Part shown: positions 1-12,535 of the stretch, piece by piece | Numbering within the stretch: position 1 is the stretch's first letter | Layout: each line of letters begins with the position of its first letter | Assembly (NCBI GenBank): GCA_004794655.1 | Contig: SMMW01000634.1 | Location: 4,064,501 to 4,128,500 of the forward strand | Length of the DNA stretch: 64,000 bases | Source: Marisa cornuarietis | Taxonomy: Eukaryota; Mollusca; Gastropoda; Architaenioglossa; Ampullariidae | Direction: 5' to 3' | Translations under genes and position numbers: made by a program | The notes under the pieces: generated by a model | What the model was told of the DNA's origin: nothing | Seen by the model: only the letters and a program-made list of their open reading frames with translations | The model's database searches: none

Positions 1-1765
1 AAGTGGCAGGCGTGCCATCGCTCTCCAGGCGGTGGCAGCATCAGTGAAAATTACAATAACAATCCTGTGTGTGTGTGTGTGTGTACGTGATCGCGATAGT
101 GCTGGTCGTTTCCTGGCGTTGTTATCATCCTGAGGGAAGAAAGAAAGTGCTTCCCTCGTTTCCACCAACACGTGTTGCCCATGTTTTGACGAACTCCTGA
201 CGCAGTCGCAACCGCATGCAGCGTCGCCATGTAGGTCCGCTAACAGACAGCACGGTATGCGGAATAACAATAACAAGAAAAACTCTTCCTTTATCTTACA
301 GACCGCAACATGTGTTACATAAGAACTGATCTAAAAAGCACACACAACAAGAAGGGCGCCATGTCAGCTTCCTCAAGAGTTATATCATCCTTTCCTTCTA
401 GAGAATCAACATAACCGTTACACAAACATGCATTAACTATCAACGTAACAGTTACAGAGACATGTATTAATTATTTGTCCAATTTGCAATCTCCCCAGCC
501 AATTAAACTTCTTTAACCTACTCAATACACTCGATTATTTCCAGGGAATTTTCCTGACACATGTTTAACATGTCCTTTGTCAGTCTGACATGAATACGGC
601 CTGTGAGGTAATGTGGTAATAACCACACAGTGTCGAGATCTGGAGACCGCGCCGGCGCCAAGAATATTACACGGAGCATGCGCATACAACATTCGTGAAA
701 AAAAAAACTCTGATTCCAAAAAAATGGTCTACATTGTGCTTTGAAGAGAAAAGCAATGGTCAACAATTTACATGTGTCTTAGATGTGAAATGGCTTCATC
801 CCAGACTGCACGTCACCGCTTCTGCGGGCCCCAGCAAGACTGAGGAGCCAGCCAGCCAGCAGACCGTCCATGTTACTGTGGCCTGGTACTTCCGGATGAG
901 TGTAACTCCTACGGTCTAACCAGCTCTTTCCAATAACTAGGAATCAGATAACTACCTGTGATTGAACAAATTTGCTAAAGCAAACCAACATTTTCCCAAA
1001 AGCATCACTAGTTCCAGGAAATGAAGTCGCCATTATTGTCCACTGTAGACAGAAATATAACACAAGTAGGAACAGACGAGAAGCCCGTTGTCATCAAGAA
1101 CGTCAGGTCCACCGATGTCTTCGTCATCAAGAATAGTTTATTTTATGGTGGAGATGAAAAAGAAGAAGTTGAACAACAGTAGTAGTTCTTCATACCAACT
1201 TCTTAGTTTTAGAAGTAAAATATGACATCGATATCTCATCAGAGAACAGCATGCACGCGTCTGATGTACCGTAGCCTTTACAAGAAGAATTGTAATCTAT
1301 AAGAAAGGGCAGACAAGAAACATTGTTGAAGTGAATGAATCCATATTTAAAAACAAACAAGATCTCATCCAAACGCTCTGGCTTTTTTGTTATATTTTTT
1401 TTACAACAGGATATTTGATTGACGCTCTTATATCTGAACTTCTAACTTCATCGTTTACCACCGACTAGGATTTTTCTTCCCCTTTACTATCCGTGAAAAT
1501 ATTCTGCAAGTGTGTTTTATGTCTTGTTGAGTTAGCCAACCTTAAAGAAGACTCGCAGTCGCTCTAAAAGTTTTCTCCTGGTGACTTTTATTAAGCGCTT
1601 GCGTCTTGTGAGCCAACACGAGTGCAGCCAACCAAATCTTTCAGTGAAAACGACGTCACTGTAGCCGAACATTCAGGTAGCTGCTACACACCTGTAACCG
1701 TTTCGAAGGCCCGTAACGTTCTGTGGCAGTCGTGAAGGGTTGACTGAACTCTACGGTTCCCTCTC

Positions 1766-1865
1766 ACTTTCGAACTTGACACCCAGAGCTTGCACAAACG
1801 TTTGACGCGCAGAGTTTGTCGAGCTTTGACGAGGAAAGTTTGCACGAACCTTTGACCCTCAAAGG
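1766..1865. repeat. Degenerate tandem array, about 25-bp unit
   Basis: Four diverged units of about 22-26 bp follow one another. They share a TTTGCACRAAC-like half followed by a TTTGACNC-like half, seen most clearly near 1790 and 1840. Units differ at many positions, so the array is old. No coding role is seen. Confidence 0.5.
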
Positions 1866-3574
1866 TGTGTAGACAACACAAACAACTCAGGTCCATCAAC
1901 GGTAAAATGAATTGTCGATAAAGTTCAACACAGCTCCAACGGTCCTGGTTCCCTCCAAAATCTTTCACGTCAACTGAGCCAACTGAACTAAAGCCTAATA
2001 TTGTAACAACAGAGACCGTAAGATGATCGTAACATTCCAGTCCATTTCAGTTCCCTTGGTCCCACGACAAAATTCTCATACCCTGTTCCCCTTCTCCAAT
2101 ATTGACGTTTCTTCGAACTTACCAAACAAAAGATGAAACATTGCAGTTCTCGGAGGACCAATCAAAAACCAACGGTAGACAAATATACCTCTCGACTTTC
2201 CCTCCGTGTGGATCACACTATTCCAATAAAATGAGTTACAGATGACCGTAGAGAGCTAGAGAAAGAAGCTTTACATCGAGCCAGCTACTAAAGCTCTGTC
2301 ACGGCAAACAGGTGCCACATATAGAGAAAGAGAGCGTGCCCGAGATCTGAACCTAGGTCATTTAATCTTCACTGTATTGGCGACAGGTGCGCCATTGGAC
2401 AGCCAAGAGAGCCCAAGGAGAGAGAGAGAGGATGTGTGTGTGTGTGTGAACGTTGTCGCACGTCCCGTTAGCTCCGAATTAAAGAATTTAAGTCGACTCT
2501 TATGCACTATTCATTTACCATGTACCCGACCTCTGATCGTCATCGCCAAGCAAATGATTTTTCTTTGTCAACTGCTTCTCTTCTTTGGGTATCAACAGTT
2601 GAAACATATTCACTAGAAATCAACTGAACTAATAAAGAAGCCACGATAATATGTTCAGAAGAACCAGAGTTAGCAGATGCTGACGTACAACAGCTGCAGT
2701 ATTTTCCTCGGCTAGCAGCTGCCCTACAAAGACTGAACCTACGAGGCTAAAACGACTTCGCGATTATTTGCTTGGTATCAGAAAAACACGAATTAGGTTT
2801 CTGGTGTAACACCCAGCAGACTGTACCCTCTCCACCCCTACCACATAACCCAGGGCGGCATCCTCGCCAAAGAAGCAAACAGGTCCAAGCGGTGAAAAAC
2901 AACCAAATCAAAATGTTGGACACATTGATATTTTTGTCCATTCGAAGGGACCCCTAGGAGCTGTAAATGGAAAGCTATTACTCCTTAGCCGTGGAATGAC
3001 ATTATGTGACTTTTTTTGGTCTCTCTGGTGGATGTTTCACGCTGCTCTATATTCATGCCATGCCATCAACAATGTCTTCTGTCCACTTCCTCCTCCTCTC
3101 CCTCTTCATCTTTTTCTTCCTTTGAAGAAAGGAGCGAAACACATTACTATTAACATTAATATTCTATGCTAAACAATCGAAAAAGGGACTCTTCCCACCT
3201 CCACACCACATTAACTTCTGTCTTATGGTTAAGATTCACTTGTTGGAATAAAGATGCAGCGACTGCTTGCCGTCGGCTTGTCCTTCTCCTACACTGTGCA
3301 GAGAGTTTTCTTTCCTTCTTGTTTGTTTTATGTAAACATAATCAGAAAACTCAGACTATGGACTCGGGCACGTAAACAACAGTAATCCATGGAACAGCTG
3401 CGTCTCGCATGATATTGCGTTCTTCAAGCCCATGAAGGAGGCCTTCACATCGACACAATAGGCAACAAGCTTGTGAGTGAATGCAATGCTCTTAGTCAGC
3501 TCCTCCCGTGCAGTAATAAGAAAGAAAATTCAAACTTTAGTTTACAGATCTTGCTGCGAAGATTTATTTTATTC

Positions 3575-3623
3575 CATATATATGAGCATTCTTCCGAATG
3601 GATACCTGCGCATTACAAATGGA

Positions 3624-3675
<52 letters not shown>
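3575..3675 (+). repeat. LINE/SINE 3' tail ending in a (CAT)n run
   Basis: The motif GAATGGATACCTGCGCA is followed by an A/T-rich stretch and then about 17 CAT units (3624-3675). Nearly the same motif and tail occur at 55070-55113, where they end a recognisable LINE. This copy is therefore best read as a strongly 5'-truncated member of the same family. The histidine or serine runs in overlapping reading frames are artefacts of the CAT repeat. Confidence 0.65.
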
Positions 3676-5456
3676 TATACAAACCATTACGATGGTCTTT
3701 TATTCACCTCTCGAAGTATATGCCAAACAGCTTACGGTTTGCCCTAGGCACATTTTTACATCAATTTGCATTTGTGCATGTGTGCAGAAAGGTATTTGTG
3801 TTTGTATGTATGCATGAATTATGTTAATATGATATATCCGTATGAGTACGACTGTACAGATGTGTGTGTGTGTGTGTGCGCGCACTGTCAGTCCGCCTTG
3901 AAGAGCAAAGCATCAGCGACAAAAGATTAGATCAAAACATAAGCCTGCAGCTCAGCCACTTGTGGACTTGGACAGCGAGGACCGGGGTGGGGTGGGGGGT
4001 GAAGTCTGTAGTTTTCGATTTGCAAAAGGAAATATCAACTGTACGGGTACAGTCCGTGAAATATGTACCGAAGTTTGGTTCATCAATCTTCTTCTGTTTT
4101 GCGCCGGAATGTCACGAGAAGAGCAGCCCTGCTTTTAGTTAGCCGAGCAAATATATGCTTCAGGTGCTGAGCTTGGAAGATCCATGTCCTGTCAGGACCG
4201 GTAACTCGCTCAATGGCCCAGTTCCAATCCGACACGCACGCCTGTAGATGGCGCTCGCAAACGGAAAATACCACCAGATGCTTATTTTCGTCCATCGCCG
4301 ATCGACACAGGAAGAAAGCTCTACCATGAAACCTTTTATCTAAAAGAGTTTTTGTTTTTCTAAGTCGATGTTCTCTCCCCCTTTCCCCCAACGCCACCTC
4401 TCGATGTCTGCTCCACTTCTCCTCGTTTACCATCCCTACTCGCACAAAGCCTCACCTTCGCTTGGTGTGGAGGAGAGTAAAATATAGAATGCACGAAGTG
4501 ATATAATTGCCTCTTGTCTGCCAGCTTCGTTCTGCTTCATCTTTGTTGCCTCTAATGATCTCTCAAACACACCCTCACGAACCACAGAGCGAGCTTGTCT
4601 CCTCCTCACCGGCTAAAGTAGTACGTGTACTTCATTATTCATTATAATGCCACACATGCACTGTTGTGTACATTTAGATTGCCAGTGCGTGGAATCGAAG
4701 TACAACTAAAAAAAAACGCAGCAAGATAAGATTTTAATTAATTATTTTTTTTAATTCTAAACTGTTCCCATACTAGTTGGGACGAGCCAAATCAATCAAA
4801 ATCGATACACTTGCTCAATCATCAATCATTGTTCAATTATTCGTTCAGATGAGCGAAAATTCGTTTCGATGAACATGACGACGATGGAAGAAGACAAAAC
4901 TAGCCTGCGATGCCAATCTGCTCGCCATGTCCGATGTTCTGTGTTGCACCCTTTTTCATTCAGTCAGTCAGTCGTCCATTGACTGGTACCTGTCGTCCTC
5001 GGTGGCTTAAATTGGAAGTAAACACTGAACATACATAAAAGATGACCGACTAAGATTAACCTTCTTCACAAGCTGAACAGTTTTGCAATCATCAAAATAG
5101 CTTTGAGCCCTTTTTTTATCAGTCATTCATTGAAAGTCTTTTATCTTTTTTTCCTCTGTCTTTCTATGATAACAACAGTTTGAACAGCATTGTCAATATA
5201 TGTTCTAAGGTAATTAGTGTCACAGAGATTTAGCTTCCCTTTCTGATTAGCAAATTGTCATAAAGGCGTCCTGCATGTAGTTCATACCAGAACATGGACT
5301 TGCAAGAGAATTGCGCTATGCCTGTATACAAAAGTAGCAGACACTTGAAATCATTTGTTCCCTCAGCAGTCCAGCTGCTCAACCAAAGATGAATTGTCAG
5401 TTGTGCGGGTGCATGGGTGTGCGATGATGTAGGTGTGTCTTAAGAATGGTCTAAAT

Positions 5457-5530
5457 CAGGGGTGGGCAAAGTACGGCCGCCATCCGGCCCACGGACGTCT
5501 TTGGACCGGCCCGTCTGCCAAAATGCGAAG
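5457..5530 (+). mobile_element. hAT-like transposon terminus (one end only)
   Basis: The sequence begins CAGGGGTGGGCAAAGTACGG and continues into a CCGGCCC-rich stretch. A CAGGGGTGGGCAA start is typical of terminal inverted repeats of hAT-family elements. I did not find the matching inverted end nearby, so this is either a solo or truncated end, or a chance resemblance. No transposase reading frame is present. Confidence 0.4.
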
Positions 5531-5707
5531 TGCGCTTGTTTTAATTTTTTTATTCAGGCTAGGTTAATTTCATTGAAGTTTAATTTATTAAGTACAACAA
5601 TCGGCAGTTCGTATCATTATAACACAGACAAGGTACAAAGATAACAAACGTCTGACATGTCTGATGAAGTCGTTAGAGAGTAAAGCAAAGTGTAGGTTTC
5701 AAATCAG

Positions 5708-6131
5708 TCTTCCACCGATGGAAATGGAAGTGTGATGGCCGTGTAGGGTTTCAGGCATGATGGTCTCCAAGAATATGTTAAACAGCACAGGTGATAAAAT
5801 TCACCCTTGACGCACGTCTACTGTCATGTGAAAGAAAGCTCCTATCGGGTTATCCAGCAGCACTGCGCTCCTTGAGCTACTATACACCCCTTCGATGACA
5901 AGGACGAGGCCTTCTTGGTAGTAGAATTTTCTCATCACATGGCATAGCCCTTCGTGTCAGACTCTGTCGAAAACTTTTTTGAAGTCTGTAAAGCTGTAAC
6001 AGAGGTCCTGATGATGCTGAAGATGCTCCTCTATCAGGATGCGACAGTTAAAGATCTCCTTAACTGTGTTGCTACTTGGTCAGAAGCCAGATTGTTCTTC
6101 TGTGGTGCTGATGGGGTTCTGTATTACTTTC
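5708..6131 (-). pseudogene. Dead non-LTR retrotransposon reverse transcriptase fragment
   Basis: Read on the minus strand, one frame gives about 140 residues of a reverse transcriptase palm region: a SGF-PSSNT-like segment, then FTDFKKVFDRV (the conserved D-F-KAFD motif), then a LSPVLFNIFLE segment preceded by a degraded VRQGC-like motif. Three in-frame stop codons interrupt it, each explicable by a single transition from the expected codon, which fits neutral decay with little frameshifting. Such fragments belong to endonuclease/reverse-transcriptase LINEs common in mollusc genomes. It lies in the sense direction within the presumed adenylate cyclase intron. It cannot make an active enzyme. 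Confidence 0.8.
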
Positions 6132-7056
6132 CGCGCGGCTTTGCTTGAAAGAGACTGGTTGGCAATGAATTTCCTTTTTGCGTAAAACTGTGTAGGTGCA
6201 GGAGCACCCAGTTACCATCTGGTGTTCTAATAAGACCGTTCTCTCCCTCAGAAACAACTACCACTTAGTTATACAAGTGGCGTAATGAGTTTTACAGCTA
6301 GTGATAATATCCCTCACCATATGGCAAACTTTTCCAGCAAGTTTTCTTTTCTTGTGAGTTTAAAAAAGAATAAAATGGCATCTTTTTCCATCCTCATTTC
6401 TTCTCTTTGACTCCAAAGTCATACCGCACACGATATACCCTTTGTTCTCAGTCAAATCACAAAAGCTGGAGATTCAATTTTTTAAAGTTGTCATGTCACT
6501 ATGAAGCACCCTCAATGCTTAAGTAATTAATTAAAAAGTAAGAACAACTACAAGATACTTTTGGTAAAAGTAAGTAGACACCTTGCCTCCAAGGAGTACA
6601 CTGAGGTCATCATGCCAAAGTCAGTGCTGTCCTTCCAAAAGGCACTATGTCTCGACATAGACAAGCAAATCAACAGACTCATGATAAATTGGAAAAAAAG
6701 AAGCTAGGAAGACCCTTGGAGAAAGGCGAAAAAAGGGCAAGTGTCTGCATTCCTGCCGCTCGCGACTGGGTCACGTGACAGCCACACGGGTGAGCCAGAC
6801 TGCAGACAACGATCTTTAGGACGGCTCCCTGGACACAAAACCACAATCTGACCGGAAGTTTTTGTGCGTCTGGCGGACAGAGGGACCTCGTGCGCAAGTT
6901 GTTTCCCTAGAAACTCAACAATAGAAAAGTTTTCACTTGTGGAGTGCTCATAACTCACCATGATGGAGCAGCTTCACACCCAATATTTTCTTGTTTTACT
7001 AGGTCGTGCAAAGGTTTGAACTTTGGGCTGAAAGTCATCGCAAAGGTGAACGGTTG

Positions 7057-7058
<2 letters not shown>

Positions 7059-7110
<52 letters not shown>
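7059..7110. repeat. (GT)26 microsatellite
   Basis: Uninterrupted alternating G and T over about 52 bp. Such purine-pyrimidine alternation can adopt Z-DNA and is usually length-polymorphic. Confidence 0.97.
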
Positions 7111-7111
<1 letters not shown>

Positions 7112-7257
7112 GGCAACCATTACAGTCTGCTATAACCACAAAAAATTAAGAATTTAAAATCCAAGGAAAGACATGTACATTCCACCGCCGATCTCACTCA
7201 CACACGTGCGCATGCGGACACATTCACTCTATCTCACTCACTCAAACGTACGCACCT

Positions 7258-7310
7258 ACACACATACCACACACACACACACGCACGCACGCACGCACGC
7301 ACGCACACAG
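7258..7310. repeat. Compound (CA)n/(CGCA)n microsatellite
   Basis: A CA run passes into about six CGCA (GCAC) units and back to CA. The tetranucleotide probably arose by substitution in a CA run followed by expansion. Overlapping cysteine/valine-rich reading frames are artefacts. Confidence 0.9.
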
Positions 7311-7455
7311 ACTCTGGGCCTTGTGCTCGTCTTGAAGTAATTCTGGCAGGAAGCATTCCTACTCCCCACTGACTCACGTGGAGAGCTACTAACAGATTTA
7401 GAAAGACAAGGCGGAAACCAGATGTACACACACTTATGCTCAAACATTGGAACTC

Positions 7456-7456
<1 letters not shown>

Positions 7457-7520
<64 letters not shown>
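7457..7520. repeat. (TG)32 microsatellite
   Basis: An uninterrupted TG run of about 64 bp, the longest perfect dinucleotide tract in the window. It lies only about 350 bp from the run at 7059, with a CA-type run between them on the same strand. Confidence 0.97.
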
Positions 7521-7523
<3 letters not shown>

Positions 7524-8555
7524 AAAACACTGGCAACAGTCAGTAACTAGCCGAGCCAGTCACGTTTTTCTAGCACACAGAGACCTCAAATCCCACCTGG
7601 CACTTGAAGCACTCGCAAGTCCCATCCTCGTGATCACCCTCAACCTTCTTACGTCTGTTTGCAATGAGGAAAATGAAAGTGTCTATTTCTTTGTGTTTTC
7701 AAGCTGAATACCAATACCTCGAGGCAAAATTTTGAAAAGAATTCATTGAACGAAAGAACTGTGTTTGATTAAAAAAGCATTTTATGATATGTAAATCAGG
7801 AAATTTTATTCTCGCAGGGAGATTTGGTGGAATTCGTTGTACGAGATGCAACTTTTTTTAAATAAATTTTATCTTTTTTTTCTACTATTCTTGAGTTTCA
7901 CTCTCTGTTGAAGGGGAAAGACCACTTGAAGATAAATTATCCCCCTGCTCCAGCCATCGATCTCCGAATGCGATGTGAAGCGTTTTGCTAAAAAAAATCG
8001 CTGAAATTCCAAATAGAAAAAAATAAGAGTTAATCTGGAGACTGCTAGATAAACCTACTTTTTCACATTAGTTTCTAAGCTACCTAGTGTCAAGTCCTGC
8101 CCCCTGGCCATCAACCCCTGCCTGTGAAATGAAGTTAGGGAGCATGCCAGTCACTTACCATAATTTCTAATCAAGTCTAATAAAGAGCAATCAAAACGCC
8201 TAACTATTATCATTCCATCACGAAGAAGAAGAAAGGGAAGAAGAAAGATGCTAATTATAAATGGCATGCGAGAGTAACTGAATAAAATGCAGTAGACGTA
8301 CATACGAGTAAACAGATCAGTAAACAAATAATTCTGCGGAATAAAACCTGCAGCACCGTGAAGCTCAACATATTTCACCCATCGATTCGATGGCGAGCGC
8401 AGTTAGGCTCACAGCAAAGGTAAATTAAGAAACAAGAGTCCCAACAAACCGAACAATGACTTCAAAGATCGCTGAACGAGGCAATAGAAGAAGCATTGAA
8501 GGTGAAACATGAAAGAATATAAAAATAACAACAACAAACAAAAAAAAAATAGTCG

Positions 8556-8561
8556 TCAAAC
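8556..8561 (-). other. Splice donor of adenylate cyclase exon 1
   Basis: On the minus strand the exon ends ...AGACAG and the intron begins GTTTGA. Reading through would add one valine and then meet a TGA. The clean end directly after a helix-5 to helix-6 loop supports a real exon boundary. Confidence 0.75.
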
Positions 8562-9137
8562 CTGTCTCCACAGCAAGGTCGGAAACGCGTTGGCTATCAG
8601 GGCAGACAGTGCTAGATGCAAAACCGGAAGCAGTACTCCCAATATGGCAGCCACGATGGTCCTCAGCGGCATCATGGAGTAGACCATAAAGACGACGAGC
8701 ACGGTCTCCCACACGCCCTCCACGGGGCTGCGCACGGCGGCTTGGCGCCCGGGGACGGTCAAGCCAAAGTCCAGCGGAAGCGAGAAGGCGGCGAAGCAGA
8801 CGAGGAAGACGAGGACGACGTAGCTGACGACCGGGAAGTGAGCCTCCTCCATGAAGCGCGTGCAGGCGAAGAGGAGGAGAGCCGAGAAGGCCACCCACTG
8901 CACGGCCATGTAGGAGCCCAGCACGGTGAAGTAGCTGGCGAAGGCAAAGTTGAGGATGGCCAAGGCCAAGGTCAGCACAGCGAACAGCGCCAGAAGACAG
9001 GTCAAGGCCGACTGCTGCAGCTTGAAGACGTAGCTCTGGTACAGGTCCTCCAGCTCCTGCGACGGGAACTGGTGCCGCGACACCAGGCGCTGCAGGCGCG
9101 TCCGCTTCGGCTGCTTCAACATCGGGGTGTTCTCCAT
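8562..9137 (-). CDS. Adenylate cyclase, ADCY1/rutabaga-like, first coding exon
   Basis: This exon encodes the first 192 residues of a membrane adenylate cyclase, which makes cAMP from ATP at the plasma membrane. Residues 1-40 form a basic cytosolic N-terminus followed by the ELEDLYQSYVFKLQQ amphipathic segment. Five hydrophobic helices follow at about 44-66, 72-92, 101-122, 141-157 and 159-182, with a GVWETVLVVFMVYSMMPLR segment that strongly resembles the fourth-helix region of ADCY1. The sixth helix and the catalytic domains lie in later exons outside the window. The exon ends in phase 0 at CAG/GTTTGA (donor 8561-8556). The ATG at 9137 was chosen because it has a strong context (GCC ATGG) and no earlier in-frame ATG exists down to the stop at 9300. 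The exon is markedly more GC-rich than its surroundings. ADCY1-type enzymes are calcium/calmodulin-responsive; that property is inferred from the family, since the regulatory segment is not visible here. Confidence 0.85.
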
Positions 9138-9158
9138 GGCTGCTGCTGCTGCTGCTGC
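9138..9158 (-). repeat. (CAG)6 run in the 5' UTR, abutting the start codon
   Basis: On the minus strand about six CAG units lead directly into CC ATGG, the adenylate cyclase start. The frame is open upstream to 9297 but has no ATG, so the repeat should be untranslated unless a non-AUG codon (a GTG at 9209 is in frame) is used, in which case it would read as polyalanine. Confidence 0.85.
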
Positions 9159-12100
9159 ACGCTCATACCCTCCCTGATGCTCCGTGCGCGTGATTTTCGT
9201 ATTGAACACACACCATCCTCTCTTCCTGTGGACTGTGCACGTGCTTCCTTCTACGCTCTTGCTGACACTACGTGCACACGCCGTAGGTCTTACGAGAACT
9301 CATCACTGATGATATTGGCATCTCATCTGCACACTAAGTACAGGCGTCTTGTACCGAGCCATTCGCCACTCCTTTCTCACAACGCCAGCAATTCTTTCCT
9401 TCTCTCTTTCTCTCTGTCTGTATTTTTTTTTTTTGGAGGATGGGGGGGGGTATTCTAACATCTGCGGCACGACTGACACTGTGCCATCATTTCCTTCTAC
9501 TATCGACACAGAAAGCTAAATAGGTAAAATTGTTTGTAGCACAGAGCTGCATGCACTTGTTTAGACATTCTCGCCAGACGGTGATGAAGGCCATTGGGTA
9601 GACATTTACAAGTTATTAAACATGCTCGCTAGTGCTGCGTCTAACTCTCTCTCTCTCTCTCTCAGAAGATTCTCGCTGGGTTTGCGTCGATTTCTCCCTC
9701 AGCCCCAGGCTGGTGTCGTTATATTTCTTGTTTTTAAACTCTTGCTTGCTCTGAGTTCATTTGTTGTGAGCATCTCCACACTCTCCTGTCGCCTGTCGTT
9801 TCCCCAAGTGTTCGATTTTCCTGCACTAAACGTGCGTGCGTTTGTTCTCCGGACCTTTTTTTTTTTTTTGCAAAGGCAAGCAAAACGCTGCCAGTCGCTC
9901 CAAGACGCCGTGACCTTTGAACCTGCAAAATGCTGAGTCACTCTTATCACGCAGTTCCTCCCATCACCTCCAGGATTTTACTCACTGACCGGGGGACACA
10001 GTTCAGTGGCTCCGCTGCTCAGGGACAAAGTCTGCTGCATCGGCAGTTGCGGTCATGGCACGTGGTCGTCTTTTTTCTCGTCTGTAATTCCTGCAAAAGT
10101 AAGAGCACAGAACGACGCAGAGTAAGTTAAGAGACAGTCTGAGCTAAATACTTTACATATCAGCGCCATCTTGTAAGGGATGTTCATCAAATCTACTTTT
10201 TCCCCAGGAACAGAAATCTTTGCCAAACTTAGTCAACGTGTCTTGCTTAACTAGGGACAAGCACGTGTACAGAAAATTTATGCATCACGAGATTGCGTGA
10301 TCATATTTATGGACCTTCGTACAGGTAGTCAAGTGTGGCAAAGTGTTTGTACGACCCTCAAGGAAAAGATTTGCCAAATATATCGACATAGTCGACGATA
10401 TGCATCCGGTTAAGAAGAACTTAAGGTGGACAGACTTTAACGAAAATACGACTATGGTACTTTTTCATGATAGTTACATAAAGTATTGGAAATATACAGT
10501 CGTAGTTCTCGTAAATATTTAATAATGTGTCAGATTAAAAAGGTCCTTTAGTCCTCAACAGGGCTGTAAACCTCAAAAGGCAAACTAAATTGTTGCAGCT
10601 CGAAGACTATCTGCTACGTCCCATAATTTTATCACAAACCTCTTGATGCGATAGATTTCAAGCCCTTGACACTTTACACGAACACAAAAGGGATGGAGAG
10701 ACTAAAGTGGACGGTGCCAACAGTCCAAGCAGGGATACAAGTTCAGCAAAAGTAAGAGGGGAAGACACTGGCGAACAATACGCAGACTCTACAGTGACAG
10801 CAAACAAACAAAGATAAGATATCTATTCAGGAAACACAAGATGTGATAACTCAACACAAAGGACAGCATTATCCTCCCATCTTTTTCCCCATCTTCAAAT
10901 CGATAGCTTAGCTCAGCTTTACCAAAAGGAATTCTGTGTCATCCAGACACATTCACTTAATAGCTACTCCGGAGGTTAGCTAAAATATACACGGTGTGTA
11001 GTTCAGAGATAGTTCGCTCCAAAGCTATGAAATAAGAAGATCGTTTTTTTTTCGAAACTGTTTCTGAAGCAATAGAACTTGAATGTAGATACAATAAAGC
11101 AGAAGGAAAGCAAGAGACTCACTGGGTATCTGAAGACCAGGACCTGTCAGGTCACACCACACCCCTACCACCCTCCCCCTAGAGGTCGCCTACAAGCTAT
11201 GATGTACATGAAATAAATTGTCTAACATGGCGATAGTTTCAAACACATAGAAACTACATGTTTTGTCAGTTTGTGACACGGTTCTCAGGGTCTGTCTAAT
11301 CGCAGTCTAGTCAGATCTATCAGATATCTTACCAAACGACCCTGCAGATGCAGGAAGTAGTACAGATAAAATAAAGGGTCGCAATGAATGGAAGACATGC
11401 GCCATGCAGCACTTCCTGAAGAGATTAATGTGCAGTCTGCAATTAGAGATAACAATTTCTCGACCACCAGGGAAGTGTGTGTGTGTGTGTGGGGGGGGTA
11501 GTTATAAAGCGAGAGCAAGTCGTTTCCCCAGGGTAAAATGGGGAACTCGTCTGGTTTTTGGTAGTTACAATGCGACACCCACACCTCCGACACTACTTCC
11601 AGTTTCTTGACATATTTGCTGCCACTTTATACTTCCAGGAGTAAAATAACATCGGGGTCTGGACACCGCTTTATAACTCAGGAAACAACGCTCGTTCCTG
11701 GGTTCCCCATGATGACCCAGGGCAACGACTTTGTCTTACTTTACAACTAAAGTCCCAGACCAGGTTGAATGGCCCAGTCGCCATCTTACTTTCACTTCAG
11801 GCGTACCTAGAATAATAATAATAATAAAAAATTGACATCACCACGAAGACTGGTGCGCAACTAGTGAAAAGAACAAAACAGACGATGCGTGCGGGACGCG
11901 TGCGCTGAGGACCTTTAATGAAAGACGGGTGAAGCGGGACCACGTGCACAGCGTACACCAGACGACAGCACGTGCGCGCTCCAGCCGCTTCATTAGCAGT
12001 TCTACTCCTCAGACCACCCCCAACCACCACCACCACCACCCCTTTACTTCCTCTAAATCACGAATAGTTAGGACTCCTTTGATGTTTTGTAGCTTCTGAC

Positions 12101-12414
12101 TTCGGAATTTGGGGCTTAAAGGCTAACTCGAGAGGTTTTTTTTAAAAACAAAAGTAGGTTTAATAAATTCTTAAAGATCATAATTCCAAAACTCTGAGTG
12201 AAATACGAAATACTCGACATGCAATACGTGCCGTTAAGCACCGCAATTGTCACCAAGGTCAAAGTTTCATTTCTGCCACATCACAGAAATAACAACGAAG
12301 CTAATTGAAACGCCATAAATAGTAATGGTGTTAACAGAGAGTGTGTATGGATAATGTTTTACTCCGTACCAGCAGGTAAGGCTATATATATATATATCAC
12401 GGCAGAACCCAGCG

Positions 12415-12535
12415 GCCTTGTAAACAGAAGCTACATGCAGGAGAAAAGGATTTGCGGGAGACGAAATCCGAACCCAGGGCAGCCAGTTCTCACTGTACTG
12501 ATGAGAAGCGCTAAGCGAGGCGCCGCCACATTGCC
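12415..12535 (-). mobile_element. Possible degenerate tRNA-derived SINE
   Basis: Read on the minus strand the stretch carries TTAGCGCTTCTCATCAG (A-box-like, with two mismatches) and about 50 bp later GGGTTCGGATTTC (B-box-like). The order and spacing fit a tRNA-like pol III head, but the match is weak and no tail or target duplication was found. Confidence 0.35.

Larger units (their letters stand above)
1..8561 (-). other. Probable intron 1 of the adenylate cyclase gene (partial)
   Basis: This stretch lies 3' of the adenylate cyclase exon 1 splice donor on the minus strand, so it is presumably that gene's first intron. I looked for the next expected exon (sixth helix and the start of the C1 catalytic domain) on the minus strand and did not recognise it, so the intron probably exceeds 8.5 kb. 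Contents seen: a short degenerate array near 1.8 kb, a CAT-tailed repeat end at 3.6 kb, a hAT-like terminus at 5.46 kb, a dead LINE at 5.7-6.1 kb and GT microsatellites at 7.06 and 7.46 kb. Small open frames here show no recognisable domain. Confidence 0.55.

Noticed and set aside
3473..3827. Open frames with serine or histidine runs
   Set aside because: The runs are translations of a CAT microsatellite at a LINE tail.
9138..9209. Extended N-terminus with a polyalanine run for the adenylate cyclase
   Set aside because: The extension starts with GTG, not ATG. The first in-frame ATG is at 9137 in a strong context, so the alanine run is taken as untranslated CAG repeat.
8616..9458. 280-residue plus-strand open frame
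   Set aside because: It is the antisense of the adenylate cyclase exon, rich in charged residues because of the exon's GC bias. The minus-strand reading gives five membrane helices and family motifs.
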